51,386 nt of DNA from DATAXP01 sp036272935 (GCA_036272935.1 DATAXP010000020.1:1-51386), one strand, 5' to 3'; counted from the stretch's first letter, positions 7,233-16,498 are shown. The notes: generated by a model not told the origin, from the letters alone. A program made the numbers and translations.

Positions 7233-8468
7233 TCAATAAGATAGCCCCGCACGCAACATCACCGAATCGCCGGGACTTACGGTCTGCGGACCGATGAGGT
7301 ACAGGATTTGGCGATTGAACACGTAGCCGACCTCGAAGTTGCCGCGCCAGCGCTGCGTGTAAAAACCTTCGACGCCGAGCATGACGCGGAAGTCGTTGTA
7401 GTTCACCACGTCGTCCGAGCCGTCGGCATGGCGAATCGACCACTGACCGCCCCCGTATTCGCCGGCAACGTAGCCCCACAGATCGATGTTTCCCCAGGTC
7501 GTAATGCGTTGGGCAAGCTTGGGGTTGGGAAACAGAATTTCGTAGCGGGCATCGGGATGCGGCGTCCAGATGACACCGCCCGCCGGCAGCAGCTTCACGC
7601 TAATTCGGTTCAGGTAAATCACGCCGGCGGCCAAGGTCCACTGCGGCGACAGCGTGTACAGGCCGATGCCGCGCCCCAGCACGCGGATGCTCTTCGTGCT
7701 GACGTATTGAAAGTCCGTATAAAGGCCGACGCTCAGTGCCAGGTCCATGGCGAAGCGCTGCGTGATCTGCGGCCGCCACGCGCTGGCAATGTAGGCGTCG
7801 TACACGGTCGGCGGCAGATCGCGATCGGGCACCGTCGCTTCCGAGTTCGGGCCGCTGAGAAAGTGGAAGTTAAAGCCCGGCGTGATCAGGATCGGCGCGG
7901 GGTTGCTGAAGAACGGAATGCCGAACGACGCGTACAGTTCATCGTTGTTGATGCCGAACGAATCGTTGCCGCCGCCGGTGCGCGGAATCCATGTCTCCTG
8001 GAATCGCACCTCCTGCAACAGTCGGATGGCGGTCGGGATGAAGCCGTTGTTGTACGCCGGGCCAGCGGGTCCGGCGGCAGCGTAGGCCGGCGGAGCGCTC
8101 CCCTGCGCACCGCTGGCATAGGGGTCGAACTGCGCGAGGCTCGGAACGGAACCGGGCGCGCCGCTGTAAGCCGGCGGAGCCGTGTAGACCGGGCCGCTTC
8201 CCGGGACGGGCTGCGTGAGGTATGGCGACGGTGATGTCGGCGTGCCGGCGTATGCGGGCGGCTGGGCCGTGTAGACCGGCGCGCTCGAAGGAACCTGCGG
8301 GGTGACGGCCGGTGGAGTCGCATTGTCGACAGGCGTGGGAAAAATCACGCGCTGGGCTTGCGCAGTGCCGGGCACGGACATCGCCATCGATATGGCGATT
8401 ACAAGGGTTCGCAGCGTGCTGGCAAGCGATTGCTGGCGCATGCGCAGGGAGGCCCGGGGATCGAACAA
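7233..8468 (-). CDS. DUF6268-type outer-membrane beta-barrel protein (paralogue)
   Basis: Second, upstream copy of the tandem barrel pair, up to 411 aa. The signal peptide is around residues 17-38 (ending PGTAQAQ). A low-complexity Pro/Ala/Tyr linker follows, with repeats such as YTAPPAYSGAPG, and then the barrel from about residue 140. Conserved strands: VYDAYIASAWRPQITQRFAMD, GRGIGLYTLSPQWTL, FEVGYVFNRQILYL. It ends MLRAGLSY, a typical C-terminal barrel strand with a terminal aromatic residue. An alternative start is the ATG at 8441 (MRQQSLAS), which shortens the n-region. Probably envelope structural or transport; function unknown. Confidence 0.75.
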   Translation of the reverse strand: MFDPRASLRMRQQSLASTLRTLVIAISMAMSVPGTAQAQRVIFPTPVDNATPPAVTPQVPSSAPVYTAQPPAYAGTPTSPSPYLTQPVPGSGPVYTAPPAYSGAPGSVPSLAQFDPYASGAQGSAPPAYAAAGPAGPAYNNGFIPTAIRLLQEVRFQETWIPRTGGGNDSFGINNDELYASFGIPFFSNPAPILITPGFNFHFLSGPNSEATVPDRDLPPTVYDAYIASAWRPQITQRFAMDLALSVGLYTDFQYVSTKSIRVLGRGIGLYTLSPQWTLAAGVIYLNRISVKLLPAGGVIWTPHPDARYEILFPNPKLAQRITTWGNIDLWGYVAGEYGGGQWSIRHADGSDDVVNYNDFRVMLGVEGFYTQRWRGNFEVGYVFNRQILYLIGPQTVSPGDSVMLRAGLSY

Positions 8469-8553
8469 GAATTCGGGAAGGCTGGAATATCAAGCCATCG
8501 ACCAGGGGTCAAGGGCGATTGCCGGCGACGCGAGAAGCGGCGCAACTTGCGAT

Positions 8554-8615
8554 GTTTAGCCGGCGGGCTCGCCCGCCGCGGGGCCAAACGCGGCGACCAA
8601 GGTCGCCGGCTAAAC
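8554..8615. repeat. Three-way-junction intergenic repeat
   Basis: Outer arms GTTTAGC (8554-8560) and GCTAAAC (8609-8615) are perfect complements. Between them are two perfect 8-bp hairpins, 8561-8568/8571-8578 and 8591-8598/8601-8608. It ends two bases beyond the stop of the M28 peptidase gene (minus strand) and may act as its transcript end or as a REP/MITE-like element. The same plan recurs at 40751-40872. Confidence 0.7.
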
Positions 8616-8617
8616 GG

Positions 8618-10657
8618 TCATCGTGGCGGGTCGAGCGTCACGGTGATGGTGACTTCCGTGCCGTCGCGTTTAACGATCACCGGCACCTTGTCCCCCGCCT
8701 TGTGCTTCCGCAGCGCGCTGTCGAAGTCTTCGAGGTTGCCGATTCGGCTGTCGCCGAGCTTGATGATGATGTCGCCAGCCTGGATGCCGGCCTTCTCGGC
8801 CGGGCCGTCTTTCGAGACGCCGCTAAGCTTGTAGCCCGGTTCGTCCTGGGCGAAATCGGGGACGCTGCCGAAATAAGGCCGGTCGCCCCCGGAGCCCATC
8901 GTGCCTTTCTTCTCCTTGCTCGCCGTGTAAGTGGGTCGCGTGTCGGACTCGGCGATGCTCACCGCCACATCGGCCACCAGCTCGGCGACGCGCCGCATGC
9001 CAGGGACGTTGATCTTTTCGAAATCGTCCGTGGGGCGATGGTAGTCCTTGTGTACGCCAGTGAAGAAGTGCAGCACCGGAATCTTGTGCCCATAGAACGA
9101 TGAGTGATCGCTGGGGCCGAATCCGCCCGATTGGGTTGAAATCTTGAACCCGAGCCGCTCATTGCTCTGGTCGACCATCGGGCGGAATTCGGGAGCCGTG
9201 TCGAACCCTTGAATGATCAGCTTGTCGTCGGTCAGCCGCCCGACCATGTCCATGTTGAGCATCGCCACCGTCTTGTCGAGCGGCACCAGCGGATGAGCGC
9301 AATAACGGGCGCTCCCCAGCAGGCCGCGCTCCTCGCCGGTGAAGGCGATAAACACCACGCGCCGTGGCAACGGATGGCCCAGCGACGCCAATCGCCGGGC
9401 GACCTCCAGCAGCGCCGCGGTCCCCGAGGCGTTGTCATCGGCGCCGTTGTGAATCTCTTTCTTGTCGGGAACGAAGCTTCCCTCACCGCCCCAGCCGAGA
9501 TGATCGTAATGCGCGCCGATGACGATCGTCTCGTCGGCATGCGGCCCCGAACCGGGCAGCTCGGCCAGGACGTTCTTCACCTCGGCCTCGGTGCGGTTGA
9601 CCGTGATCTCGCCGGTTAATCGCCAGCCGGTAAGTTCCTTGCTGTGCGGCGTCGGCCCACGATCGATCTCGCGCTCGAGCGTCGCCAGATCGGTGCTTGT
9701 TGCCGCTTTCACCATCGGTGCAATGACGCTGCGGCGGCAGAACAGCACCGGGATTCGTCCAGCATCGCCGGAGCCCGCCCCGCGAAACGGCAGCAACGGA
9801 TCGTATTCGCCGCGCAGCTTCTCGCCCTGGTATTTCATCTCCTTGATCATCTTATCGTTCACGAGCTTGTCGACTGTCTTTTGATGCTGCTCGATCTCGT
9901 CGAGCGTCGGATGCACGAGCTTGTTGAAGTTTTCCTGCGATTCGAGCAATTCGTCCAACGGCTGATCGAACGCCTTGAGGCGCTGGAGCACACGATGGTA
10001 AATCTCGTACTCGTCGGTCAGAAAAATGACAGCCGCCGCTCCGTGCTCGTAGGCGTTCGACAGCTTCCGCGAGAACGGCGCGTACTGCGAATGCTTTGTC
10101 CCCTCGAACGCGCTGTGCGGATTGGCTTGCTCGGGCTCGTGCCGCAGAACGATCACCGCCTTGCCTTCGACATTCAGCCCCGCGTAGTCGTCGTAGTTCA
10201 AGTCCGGGGCCGTGATGCCGTAGCCAACGAACACGAGCGGCGCATCGAGCTTCCCCGACCCGCCGATCGACAGCGGGTTGAACGTCTCGCCGAGCTTGAG
10301 CTGCACGATGTTCTTTTCGCTGTTCTGCCCCGGGCCGACCAACTCGGCCCGGTTCGGCTTGCCCATCTCGGTGCCGACCGTCATCGTGAATTTCTGGAAC
10401 GGCGAACCATCGAATAGGTCGGTCTTCAACCCCAGAGCCGCGAACCGCTCGGCCAGATAGTCGGCCGCCTTGTCGATTCCTTTGGTGCCGACGCCGCGCC
10501 CTTCGAGTTCGTCGCCCGCCAGCAACCGCACCGAATCGGCCAACTGTGCCTCGACCGCCGCGTTGTTCATCGCGGCATGCTTTGTTTCCTCGGCGGCGTA
10601 GCCTTGCAGCGAGCCTAGAAACAGAATGAAAGCGAAGACAACAGGACGAATTGGCAT
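8618..10657 (-). CDS. Secreted M28 family metallopeptidase with PA and PDZ domains
   Basis: Zinc aminopeptidase of family M28, exported. The start at 10657 (MPIRPVVFAFILFLGSLQGY) gives a good signal peptide; an ATG-less extension to 10714 would bury it. A PA domain lies around residues 120-260 (VFVGYGITAP, GKAVIVLRHEPE, GAAAVIFLTDEYE). The catalytic domain has the co-catalytic zinc ligands in HYDHLGW, GADDNASG, TGEERGLLG, LNMDMVGR and the final His in DYHRPTDD. A PDZ domain occupies the last 85 residues (GPAEKAGIQAGDIIIKLGD). Total length is about 679 aa. The tripartite layout is common in planctomycete and acidobacterial M28 peptidases. It stands alone between divergently organised propeller genes. 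Confidence 0.93.
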   Translation of the reverse strand: MPIRPVVFAFILFLGSLQGYAAEETKHAAMNNAAVEAQLADSVRLLAGDELEGRGVGTKGIDKAADYLAERFAALGLKTDLFDGSPFQKFTMTVGTEMGKPNRAELVGPGQNSEKNIVQLKLGETFNPLSIGGSGKLDAPLVFVGYGITAPDLNYDDYAGLNVEGKAVIVLRHEPEQANPHSAFEGTKHSQYAPFSRKLSNAYEHGAAAVIFLTDEYEIYHRVLQRLKAFDQPLDELLESQENFNKLVHPTLDEIEQHQKTVDKLVNDKMIKEMKYQGEKLRGEYDPLLPFRGAGSGDAGRIPVLFCRRSVIAPMVKAATSTDLATLEREIDRGPTPHSKELTGWRLTGEITVNRTEAEVKNVLAELPGSGPHADETIVIGAHYDHLGWGGEGSFVPDKKEIHNGADDNASGTAALLEVARRLASLGHPLPRRVVFIAFTGEERGLLGSARYCAHPLVPLDKTVAMLNMDMVGRLTDDKLIIQGFDTAPEFRPMVDQSNERLGFKISTQSGGFGPSDHSSFYGHKIPVLHFFTGVHKDYHRPTDDFEKINVPGMRRVAELVADVAVSIAESDTRPTYTASKEKKGTMGSGGDRPYFGSVPDFAQDEPGYKLSGVSKDGPAEKAGIQAGDIIIKLGDSRIGNLEDFDSALRKHKAGDKVPVIVKRDGTEVTITVTLDPPR

Positions 10658-10767
10658 GAAAGTCAACCGGTAGGAGAGTTGCGGTGAGACATCAAATTGT
10701 CGGACCACCGTCAAAGAGAGTCAAGCATGCTGTGGCCAGCGGCGGCGAATCGGACGGCAGGGGAACT

Positions 10768-10794
10768 GAACACGAAGGCACGAAGGACACGAAG
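10768..10794 (+). repeat. ACGAAG-rich short tandem motif
   Basis: Three near copies of CACGAAGG/CACGAAG in a row, inside the 162-base gap between the peptidase and the propeller gene. Similar motifs occur in intergenic regions of many planctomycetes. No gene is seen in the gap. Confidence 0.4.
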
Positions 10795-10876
10795 TGGCAG
10801 AATGTCTCGCATGCCTTTGCGCCCTTTGCGCTCTTCTGTCGAAAAGGAATTGGAACAGAAGCTCGCGAAGTTGAGA

Positions 10877-12178
10877 TCATTCCGCCGCCAAGCTGGCGCA
10901 AACGAGTTGCTTGTCGTTGCGCGCGAACACGCAGCGATCCGCGTAGGCTGGATGAGCCCAACAGACGCCGCCGCGCTGGCGGAGCTGGTCGGTGGTGGGA
11001 TCGATGAGCTTCGTGCGGCTGATCTCTTCGTAGCCTTGGGGCGAAAGACGGGTGATCAGCAGCTCGCCGCGCTCGTTGAACATCCAAACCTGCTTACCGT
11101 TCACGACCATATGAATGGTGCTCCAGCGCGCCGGCGGCGTGGCGGCGGTGCTTGTCCACAGGCGGTCGCCAGTGGCGGCATCAAGGCAGCGCAGCTCGCC
11201 GTAACTGTCGACACCGTAGACGTAGTTGCCCAGGAACAGCGGCGTGCTGATGATCGAGTGCAGTGCGTCGGTCATCTTCTCGTCGCGGCCCATCCGGCGC
11301 CACAGCTCCTTGGCTTCGAGCCGGTGCTCGTCGAGCCCGACCATCAGCGAGCCGTCGTAAAAGCTGGTGACGAACACCCGATTGCCGCTCACGACCGGCG
11401 TGCTGATGGCGATGACCATCCGACGCGGCGGGAATGGCACCTTCCAGTGGATCTTGCCGGTTGCCGGCTCGAGCCCCACGACGTTATTTCCGGTGAGACA
11501 CAGCAAGACTCGCTTGCCAGCCTGCTCGATCACCAGCGGCGCGGCGTACGACGCCTCGTCGGACAGCGCCCGCCATCGCTGCTTGCCGGTGACTTTGTCG
11601 AACGCGACGAGGCAAGCATCGTCGGCGCCGCCGATCTGAACGATGACCAGACCGCCATCAACCAACGGCGAAGCCGAGATTCCCCAAATCGGCATGCGAA
11701 TCTTGTACTCGGCGTTCAGGTCGTGCTTCCAATGCAGTTCGCCGGTCGTGGCGTCGTAGCAGTGCAAGTGCCCCATGCCGCCCAGGGCATAGGCCCGGCC
11801 GTCGTCGATACTCACGCTGGCCCGCGGCCCCGCCTCGTAGCCGATCGAATACGTGGACTCGTATTCGTGCGACCAAACCTTCTTACCGTCGCGAGCATCG
11901 AAGCAATGGACGCGCTCGATCTGCGTCGGCTGCCGAACACGATCGGTCACGTACACGCGCCCCTCGGCAACCGTCGGCCCCGAGTAGCCGCTGCCGATCT
12001 CGGTACTCCACAGCCAGGGAATCTGGCGATCGTTGAACTTCTCGACGATCCCTGTCTCGTGCCAGACGCCGTCGCGCGTCGGTCCGCGCCACTGCGGCCA
12101 GTCGTCGGCGCGGGCGGGACTGCCGAGCGCGAGCAGCACAATCGCGACTTGGACAAAGCTGATTCGATCGGCGAGCAT
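10877..12178 (-). CDS. PQQ-binding-like beta-propeller repeat protein, secreted
   Basis: Exported propeller protein of about 433 aa. The signal peptide MLADRISFVQVAIVLLALGS ends near ARA, and DDWPQWRGPTRDGVW, the hallmark opening of planctomycete PQQ-like propellers, follows. Repeats carry the tryptophan-docking pattern A-x-D-x-x-x-G-x-x-W: FDARDGKKVWSHEY, YDATTGELHWKHD, FDKVTGKQRWRA, LEPATGKIHWKV, LDAATGDRLWTS. No haem-binding or dehydrogenase catalytic residues are seen, so enzymatic activity is uncertain; these proteins often act as structural or binding propellers. I chose the ATG at 12178 over 12199 because of the signal peptide. Confidence 0.88.
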   Translation of the reverse strand: MLADRISFVQVAIVLLALGSPARADDWPQWRGPTRDGVWHETGIVEKFNDRQIPWLWSTEIGSGYSGPTVAEGRVYVTDRVRQPTQIERVHCFDARDGKKVWSHEYESTYSIGYEAGPRASVSIDDGRAYALGGMGHLHCYDATTGELHWKHDLNAEYKIRMPIWGISASPLVDGGLVIVQIGGADDACLVAFDKVTGKQRWRALSDEASYAAPLVIEQAGKRVLLCLTGNNVVGLEPATGKIHWKVPFPPRRMVIAISTPVVSGNRVFVTSFYDGSLMVGLDEHRLEAKELWRRMGRDEKMTDALHSIISTPLFLGNYVYGVDSYGELRCLDAATGDRLWTSTAATPPARWSTIHMVVNGKQVWMFNERGELLITRLSPQGYEEISRTKLIDPTTDQLRQRGGVCWAHPAYADRCVFARNDKQLVCASLAAE

Positions 12179-12205
12179 GGAGTGTGACTCGGCTAGCACA
12201 CGGAC

Positions 12206-12400
12206 CTATTTGCCCGAAGGGGGTGGAACGCCCAATATCTTACAGACTGCTCTCGCGGTTCCGAACTTGAGTTCGCGATGGCGGGGAACTGGTGATTGGA
12301 CGAGTGTCTTGACGTTCATCCAAACATCGTGGCGACCACCGTGGTGATGGCAAATGCACCCATGCTCGCGCAAATGCTTCTCGAGTGCGCGGCGATTCAC
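12206..12400 (-). CDS. HicA-like mRNA interferase toxin
   Basis: Small toxin of the HicA (YcfA) family, which binds and cleaves RNA through a double-stranded-RNA-binding-like fold. The 64 residues contain the conserved order LEKHLREHGC, HHHGGRHDVW with the catalytic His region, SPVPRH and a C-terminal helix ending VCKILGVPP. The start overlaps the stop of the upstream antitoxin gene by 4 bases (ATGA), so the two are translationally coupled. Antitoxin precedes toxin here, the reverse of the classical hicA-hicB order. Confidence 0.82.
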   Translation of the reverse strand: MNRRALEKHLREHGCICHHHGGRHDVWMNVKTLVQSPVPRHRELKFGTARAVCKILGVPPPSGK

Positions 12401-12633
12401 ATCCTTGCCTTCTTCGAGCGCCTTTCGAGGGCAAACCGTTTTGCGAGCTTTGCGCGCGACTTCTGTAGTTCCTTCAATGCGTCCCGCGCGTTGGCGAACG
12501 CCTCTTCGATCGAATCGGCCTCGGTCACCAGTTCTGGATCAACCGGCGAGGTGACAACGTAGCCGCCTTCCTCGGCGGGTTCGAGCGTCAGCACAAGGTT
12601 CCGATCAATCACGGTATAGGCGATCTTCGTCAT
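12397..12633 (-). CDS. HicB-like antitoxin
   Basis: 78-residue antitoxin of the HicB family, with the partial RNase-H-like fold: TVIDRNLVLTLEPAEEGGYVVTSP, then LVTEADSIEEAFANARDALK. A basic tail (about residues 60-78) follows instead of a clear DNA-binding ribbon-helix-helix domain. The ATG at 12633 is only 5 bases after the stop of the squalene-cyclase-like gene, so it may be cotranscribed with it. Longer upstream frames are shadows of that gene. It forms a module with the HicA-like toxin. Confidence 0.8.
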   Translation of the reverse strand: MTKIAYTVIDRNLVLTLEPAEEGGYVVTSPVDPELVTEADSIEEAFANARDALKELQKSRAKLAKRFALERRSKKARM

Positions 12634-12638
12634 AGGTC

Positions 12639-13853
12639 TCACTTCAAAGGCTGTGCCGGCACCGTGGGTCGGTCGCCATCGCCGACGGACGGCTTCGGCT
12701 GGCAGTACGACAACGCCAACAACGCGTAGGCGGTGACCAGGTTTGGATCGCCTTCCATCCAGCGCGCGTTCTCGTTGAGCCACGAGCCATCGGGTCGCTG
12801 CCGCTTGATGAGCGCCGCCGCCAGTTCGCTGCGCCAATCGTGCTTATTGCCGGCCTCGTCGACGAACACCGCGTCGCCGCGGGCGTCGAGCGCCTTGGCC
12901 ATCGCGTCGTAATAGTAATACAGTCCGCCATCGCCCATGCCCGGATTGCTGTCGAGCGTGTAGTTCTTCTTGAGCCATTCGAGCGCCGCCTTGACGCGCG
13001 GATCGTCGGCTGTGAGCCCGGCGTAAATCATGCTCTTCAGACCGGCGTAGGTCATCGAGGCGTAGCTGCGCAGTCCGCCGTTGTCGGTCTTTCCGGACGG
13101 GCTGCTGCCGCCGCCGGCCGGCGTGTAGTAGAAACCACCGTCGGGATTCTTGGCGCTGAACTCGGTGGTGTTGTACTCGGTTTCGAGATTCTGGCAGCGC
13201 GAGACGAATACCAGCGCCTTCTTAATCGCCTCGTCATCGGCCCCAGCTCCGGCGGCGTGCAGCGCGTCGAACAAGAAGCTGGTGTTCGACAGATCAGGCC
13301 GCTTGCTCTTGCCGTAACCGGCCCCGCCGTAGTTGACGTCGGACGGCTTCACGTCCTCGCTTTCGTCCCACTGGAGCCCTTTGACGAACGCTTCGGCTTT
13401 GGCCAGCAGATCGCGATACCGGCCATTGTGATTGGCGTTCCCGAACGTGACGATCGCCAGGCAGGTTTCGTAGTTCTTATAGTTGCTCTCGGGCTGATAG
13501 ATCCCGCCATCGGCCTGCACAAAGCCTTCAAGATACCTCAGGCTGCGGGCGACCATCGGATCGTCGGGCGTGCGTCCGCTGCGCAGCAGCGAGGTGGTCA
13601 CCAGAGCCGTAAGTGCCGGGCCAGCCTCCTTGGTAAAGGCCCCTTCTTCGGTCTGACCGCGGCTGCGCAGATACTCGATGCCGCGGCTGACGGCATCTTC
13701 ACGCTCCTTTGCCGAGGGGCCCGCGGCGGAAGACGTTGCGTCGGCAGCGCGCAGCGGGATGTCCGCAACTATCGCACTGGCGATCAATGTGACGGCGGCG
13801 AGCAACGATAGTTGGGAAAACGGCGATCGGAAGGTCGATGCGTAACGGGACAT
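12639..13853 (-). CDS. Prenyltransferase/squalene-oxidase repeat protein, secreted
   Basis: All-helical alpha/alpha-barrel protein built on squalene-cyclase/prenyltransferase repeats. The start at 13853 (MSRYASTFRSP) gives a signal peptide with the hydrophobic core SLLAAVTLIASAIVA. The repeats carry the QADGGIYQPE, NPDGGFYYTPAGG, MGDGGLYYYYDAM and QRPDGSWLNE motifs. A DxDD catalytic motif of true squalene-hopene cyclases is not seen, so terpene cyclisation is unlikely. Length is 404 aa. Proteins of this type are frequent in planctomycetes, often near propeller genes as here. Function unknown. Confidence 0.85.
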   Translation of the reverse strand: MSRYASTFRSPFSQLSLLAAVTLIASAIVADIPLRAADATSSAAGPSAKEREDAVSRGIEYLRSRGQTEEGAFTKEAGPALTALVTTSLLRSGRTPDDPMVARSLRYLEGFVQADGGIYQPESNYKNYETCLAIVTFGNANHNGRYRDLLAKAEAFVKGLQWDESEDVKPSDVNYGGAGYGKSKRPDLSNTSFLFDALHAAGAGADDEAIKKALVFVSRCQNLETEYNTTEFSAKNPDGGFYYTPAGGGSSPSGKTDNGGLRSYASMTYAGLKSMIYAGLTADDPRVKAALEWLKKNYTLDSNPGMGDGGLYYYYDAMAKALDARGDAVFVDEAGNKHDWRSELAAALIKRQRPDGSWLNENARWMEGDPNLVTAYALLALSYCQPKPSVGDGDRPTVPAQPLK

Positions 13854-14072
13854 GGGCTGATCCTTTGTAAACCAGAATGGGACCGACGACGGTTGCGTCC
13901 CGCGCAACGATTTTCGCAATCGAAACACGATCCGACAAGCCCCGCGGCGGTAGCGCCGCGCTGGCGCAGCTAGGTAGCGCCTACGAATCGTGGTATGCTC
14001 GATGGAGTTGCGGCGCCGGGCATGAAAGGGCCGGCTGCCCGAGTGAATTCCGGCACGATGAGAGGTTGGGCG

Positions 14073-15329
14073 ATGAGCCGAGCGATGCGATGGGTGTTGT
14101 CTGGCGTGCTGCTATCGGCCGTTGTCTGGCCGGCGCGGGCCGAGAACTGGCCGTGCTGGCGTGGGCCGCGTGGCGACGGCGCGAGCCGCGAAACGAATGT
14201 TCCCACCCGCTGGAGCGATACGGAGAACATCGCTTGGAAAACGGAAGTTCCCGGTTTGGGACATGCCTCGCCGATCGTCTGGCAGGACCGCATTTTCACG
14301 GTGTCGTGCCTCGCGCCCGACGGGCAGCGCGCGTTGCTGTGCTACGATCGCAGCGACGGCAAGCTGCTGTGGCAAAAGACCGTCATCACCACGCCCCTGG
14401 AGAAGAAGCACACGCTGAACAGCTTCGCCTCGAGCACGCCGGCGACCGATGGCAGAAACGTGTTCGTCTCGTTTCTCGAGAACCGAAGCGACGATCCGCA
14501 GGTGAACCGCGGCCTGATGGTCGTGGCCAGCTATTCGCTCGACGGCGACGAGCAGTGGATCGTCCGGCCGGGAGTGTTTTCCAGCACCCACGGCTACTGT
14601 AGCTGCCCGGTGCTGTTCGAGGACCTGGTGATTATCAACGGCGATCACGACGGCGATTCGTACATCGTCGCCCTGCGCCGCGATACCGGCGAAACGGTCT
14701 GGAAGGTCGAGCGCGAACACCGCACGCGCAGCTACTGCACGCCGATCGTGCGCACCATTGACGGCCGCCAGGAACTGATCCTTTCGGGCAGCAAGAGCGT
14801 TTGCGCCTACGACCCGCGCACGGGCAAGCGCATCTGGAACATCGACGGTCCTACCGAGCAGTTCGTCGCCTCGATGGTCGACAACGGCGATTTGCTGTTC
14901 CTGACCGCCGGCTTTCCTGAGAAGCACATCCTGGCCATCCGCCCCGATGGTGAAGGGAACGTAACCGACACGCACATCGTTTGGCGGACGAAGGAATTCT
15001 GCTCGTATGTGCCGTCGCCGGTGGTGGTCGGCAAGTACTTTCTGGTCGTGGCCGACAGCGGCATCGCCAGCTGCTTCGAGGCTGAGACGGGCAACCGGCA
15101 ATGGAAAGAGCGGATCGGCCCCCACTACAGCGCCTCGCTCGTGGCGGCTGGCGGGCTGGCGTACTTCCTGGCCGACGATGGCACGATGACCGTCGTCAAA
15201 CCCGGACCAAAGTTCGACGAAGTTGCCCGGAACGAGCTGGGCGAACACTGCTATGCGTCGCCCGCGATTAGCGATGGCCAGATGTTCCTGCGTGCTGAAC
15301 ATCATTTGTATTGCATCGGGAAAGAATAG
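14073..15329 (+). CDS. PQQ-binding-like beta-propeller repeat protein, secreted
   Basis: Exported propeller of about 418 aa, paralogue of the protein at 10877-12178. The signal peptide is MSRAMRWVLSGVLLSAVVWP, cut near ARA, and ENWPCWRGPRGDG follows. Docking repeats include YDRSDGKLLWQK, LRRDTGETVWKVE, YDPRTGKRIWNID and FEAETGNRQWKER. The start at 14073 is preferred over 13995 and 14058 because it begins the signal peptide; a purine-rich GAGAGG lies 8 bases upstream. It is divergent from the squalene-cyclase-like gene, and the two share a 219-base gap. Confidence 0.88.
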   Translation: MSRAMRWVLSGVLLSAVVWPARAENWPCWRGPRGDGASRETNVPTRWSDTENIAWKTEVPGLGHASPIVWQDRIFTVSCLAPDGQRALLCYDRSDGKLLWQKTVITTPLEKKHTLNSFASSTPATDGRNVFVSFLENRSDDPQVNRGLMVVASYSLDGDEQWIVRPGVFSSTHGYCSCPVLFEDLVIINGDHDGDSYIVALRRDTGETVWKVEREHRTRSYCTPIVRTIDGRQELILSGSKSVCAYDPRTGKRIWNIDGPTEQFVASMVDNGDLLFLTAGFPEKHILAIRPDGEGNVTDTHIVWRTKEFCSYVPSPVVVGKYFLVVADSGIASCFEAETGNRQWKERIGPHYSASLVAAGGLAYFLADDGTMTVVKPGPKFDEVARNELGEHCYASPAISDGQMFLRAEHHLYCIGKE

Positions 15330-15337
15330 GTGGTGGT

Positions 15338-15399
15338 CAGTTGTCCGTTGTCATTTGCTCGTGGTCGCAGCACATGACACGGCGGACAACGGGCAACTG
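15338..15399. repeat. Inverted repeat between propeller and kinase genes
   Basis: Arms CAGTTGTCCGTTGTC (15338-15352) and GACAACGGGCAACTG (15385-15399) pair at 14 of 15 positions around a 32-base loop. It fills most of the 87-base gap. No T-run follows, so it is more like a dispersed intergenic repeat than an intrinsic terminator. Confidence 0.6.
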
Positions 15400-15416
15400 A
15401 TCACGGACAACATCAA

Positions 15417-16382
15417 ATGCGCCGCACTTCGCTAGGTTGGCCGATCACGCTTGCGGCGGTGATGATCGTCCTGTTGGTGACGCTCATCATCGGGTGGGTG
15501 TTGCTGGCAGTGGCCGCCTCGCAGTACGCCAACTATTGGTGGGCGGTGCTCGCGCTAGGAACCACGTTCCTGGTGTTGGTGCTGGTCGGCGTGGTGTTGT
15601 ATCTGTGGATCTCGATCAAGGAGATTGGCCTCAACCAGCGGCAATCCAACTTCATCGACAGCGTGACGCACGAGCTGAAGAGTCCCATCGCGTCGCTCAA
15701 GCTGTACGTGCAAACGCTTTCGCGGCGCAACGTGACCGAAGCGCAAGCAGCTGAGTTCCGCCAATTCATGCTCGACGACCTCGCGCGGCTCGACACGCTG
15801 GTGAATCACCTGCTCGAAGCGGCGAAGTTGGAGCACAAGCCCGACGATGCGAACATCGCCGATATCGAGCTGTCGGGCGTGTTGCGCGACGTGGCTCGCA
15901 CGGTGGCGCAGCGCTATGAGCTGCCGGAGGAGCGGATCCGCCTGTCGCTAGTGCCCGCGATGGTCCGCGCACAACCGATGGATGTGGAAATCGTCTTCCG
16001 CAATCTCGTCGACAACGCGATCAAATACTCGGGGCCGGCGGCGGAAGTCGCCGTCGATTCGTGGCTCGACGGCCACGGCCGCGTCATCACGCGCGTGGCC
16101 GACAATGGTCCCGGCATCCCGGCGAAGCTGCGCCGCAAAATCTTCGGCCGCTTCGTCCGCCTGGGCAGCGAGCTGGAACGCTCGCAGACTGGTACCGGCT
16201 TGGGGCTGTACATCGTCAAGGGACTGGTGCGTCGCATGCACGGCCGAGTCGTGGTGCGTAGCAGACTGACGCGGCTGGGGACAATCTTCGAGGTCGAACT
16301 CCCCTGCACCACGATCGTCGGCGTCGAGCCGACCGAAGCGCCGCAGCCGCCGAGCCCCGTGCCAGACCCTGTGAGCCGCTAG
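15417..16382 (+). CDS. Sensor histidine kinase, membrane-bound, orphan
   Basis: Two-component sensor kinase of 321 aa. Two transmembrane helices (about residues 8-32 and 41-65) flank a very short periplasmic loop, so there is no real extracellular sensor domain. The HisKA domain has the phosphoacceptor in FIDSVTHELKSPIAS. The HATPase domain has the N box (NLVDNAIKYSG), G1 (DNGPGIP), F box (IFGRFVR) and G2 (GTGLGLYIVKGLV). The Pro-rich tail (last 25 residues) is unstructured. No response regulator gene is adjacent, so its partner must be elsewhere. Likely senses membrane or cytoplasmic state, by inference. Confidence 0.92.
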   Translation: MRRTSLGWPITLAAVMIVLLVTLIIGWVLLAVAASQYANYWWAVLALGTTFLVLVLVGVVLYLWISIKEIGLNQRQSNFIDSVTHELKSPIASLKLYVQTLSRRNVTEAQAAEFRQFMLDDLARLDTLVNHLLEAAKLEHKPDDANIADIELSGVLRDVARTVAQRYELPEERIRLSLVPAMVRAQPMDVEIVFRNLVDNAIKYSGPAAEVAVDSWLDGHGRVITRVADNGPGIPAKLRRKIFGRFVRLGSELERSQTGTGLGLYIVKGLVRRMHGRVVVRSRLTRLGTIFEVELPCTTIVGVEPTEAPQPPSPVPDPVSR

Positions 16383-16498
16383 CTGCTTCAGGCGGTGCCG
16401 TGTGCCGGCACCGCCAAGACACTTCATCTCGCGGCAAATCTGGCGGCGCGGTACTGTTCGCACGCTGATTCGGTCCGCAGCTTCTGGGGAGGTGGCCA

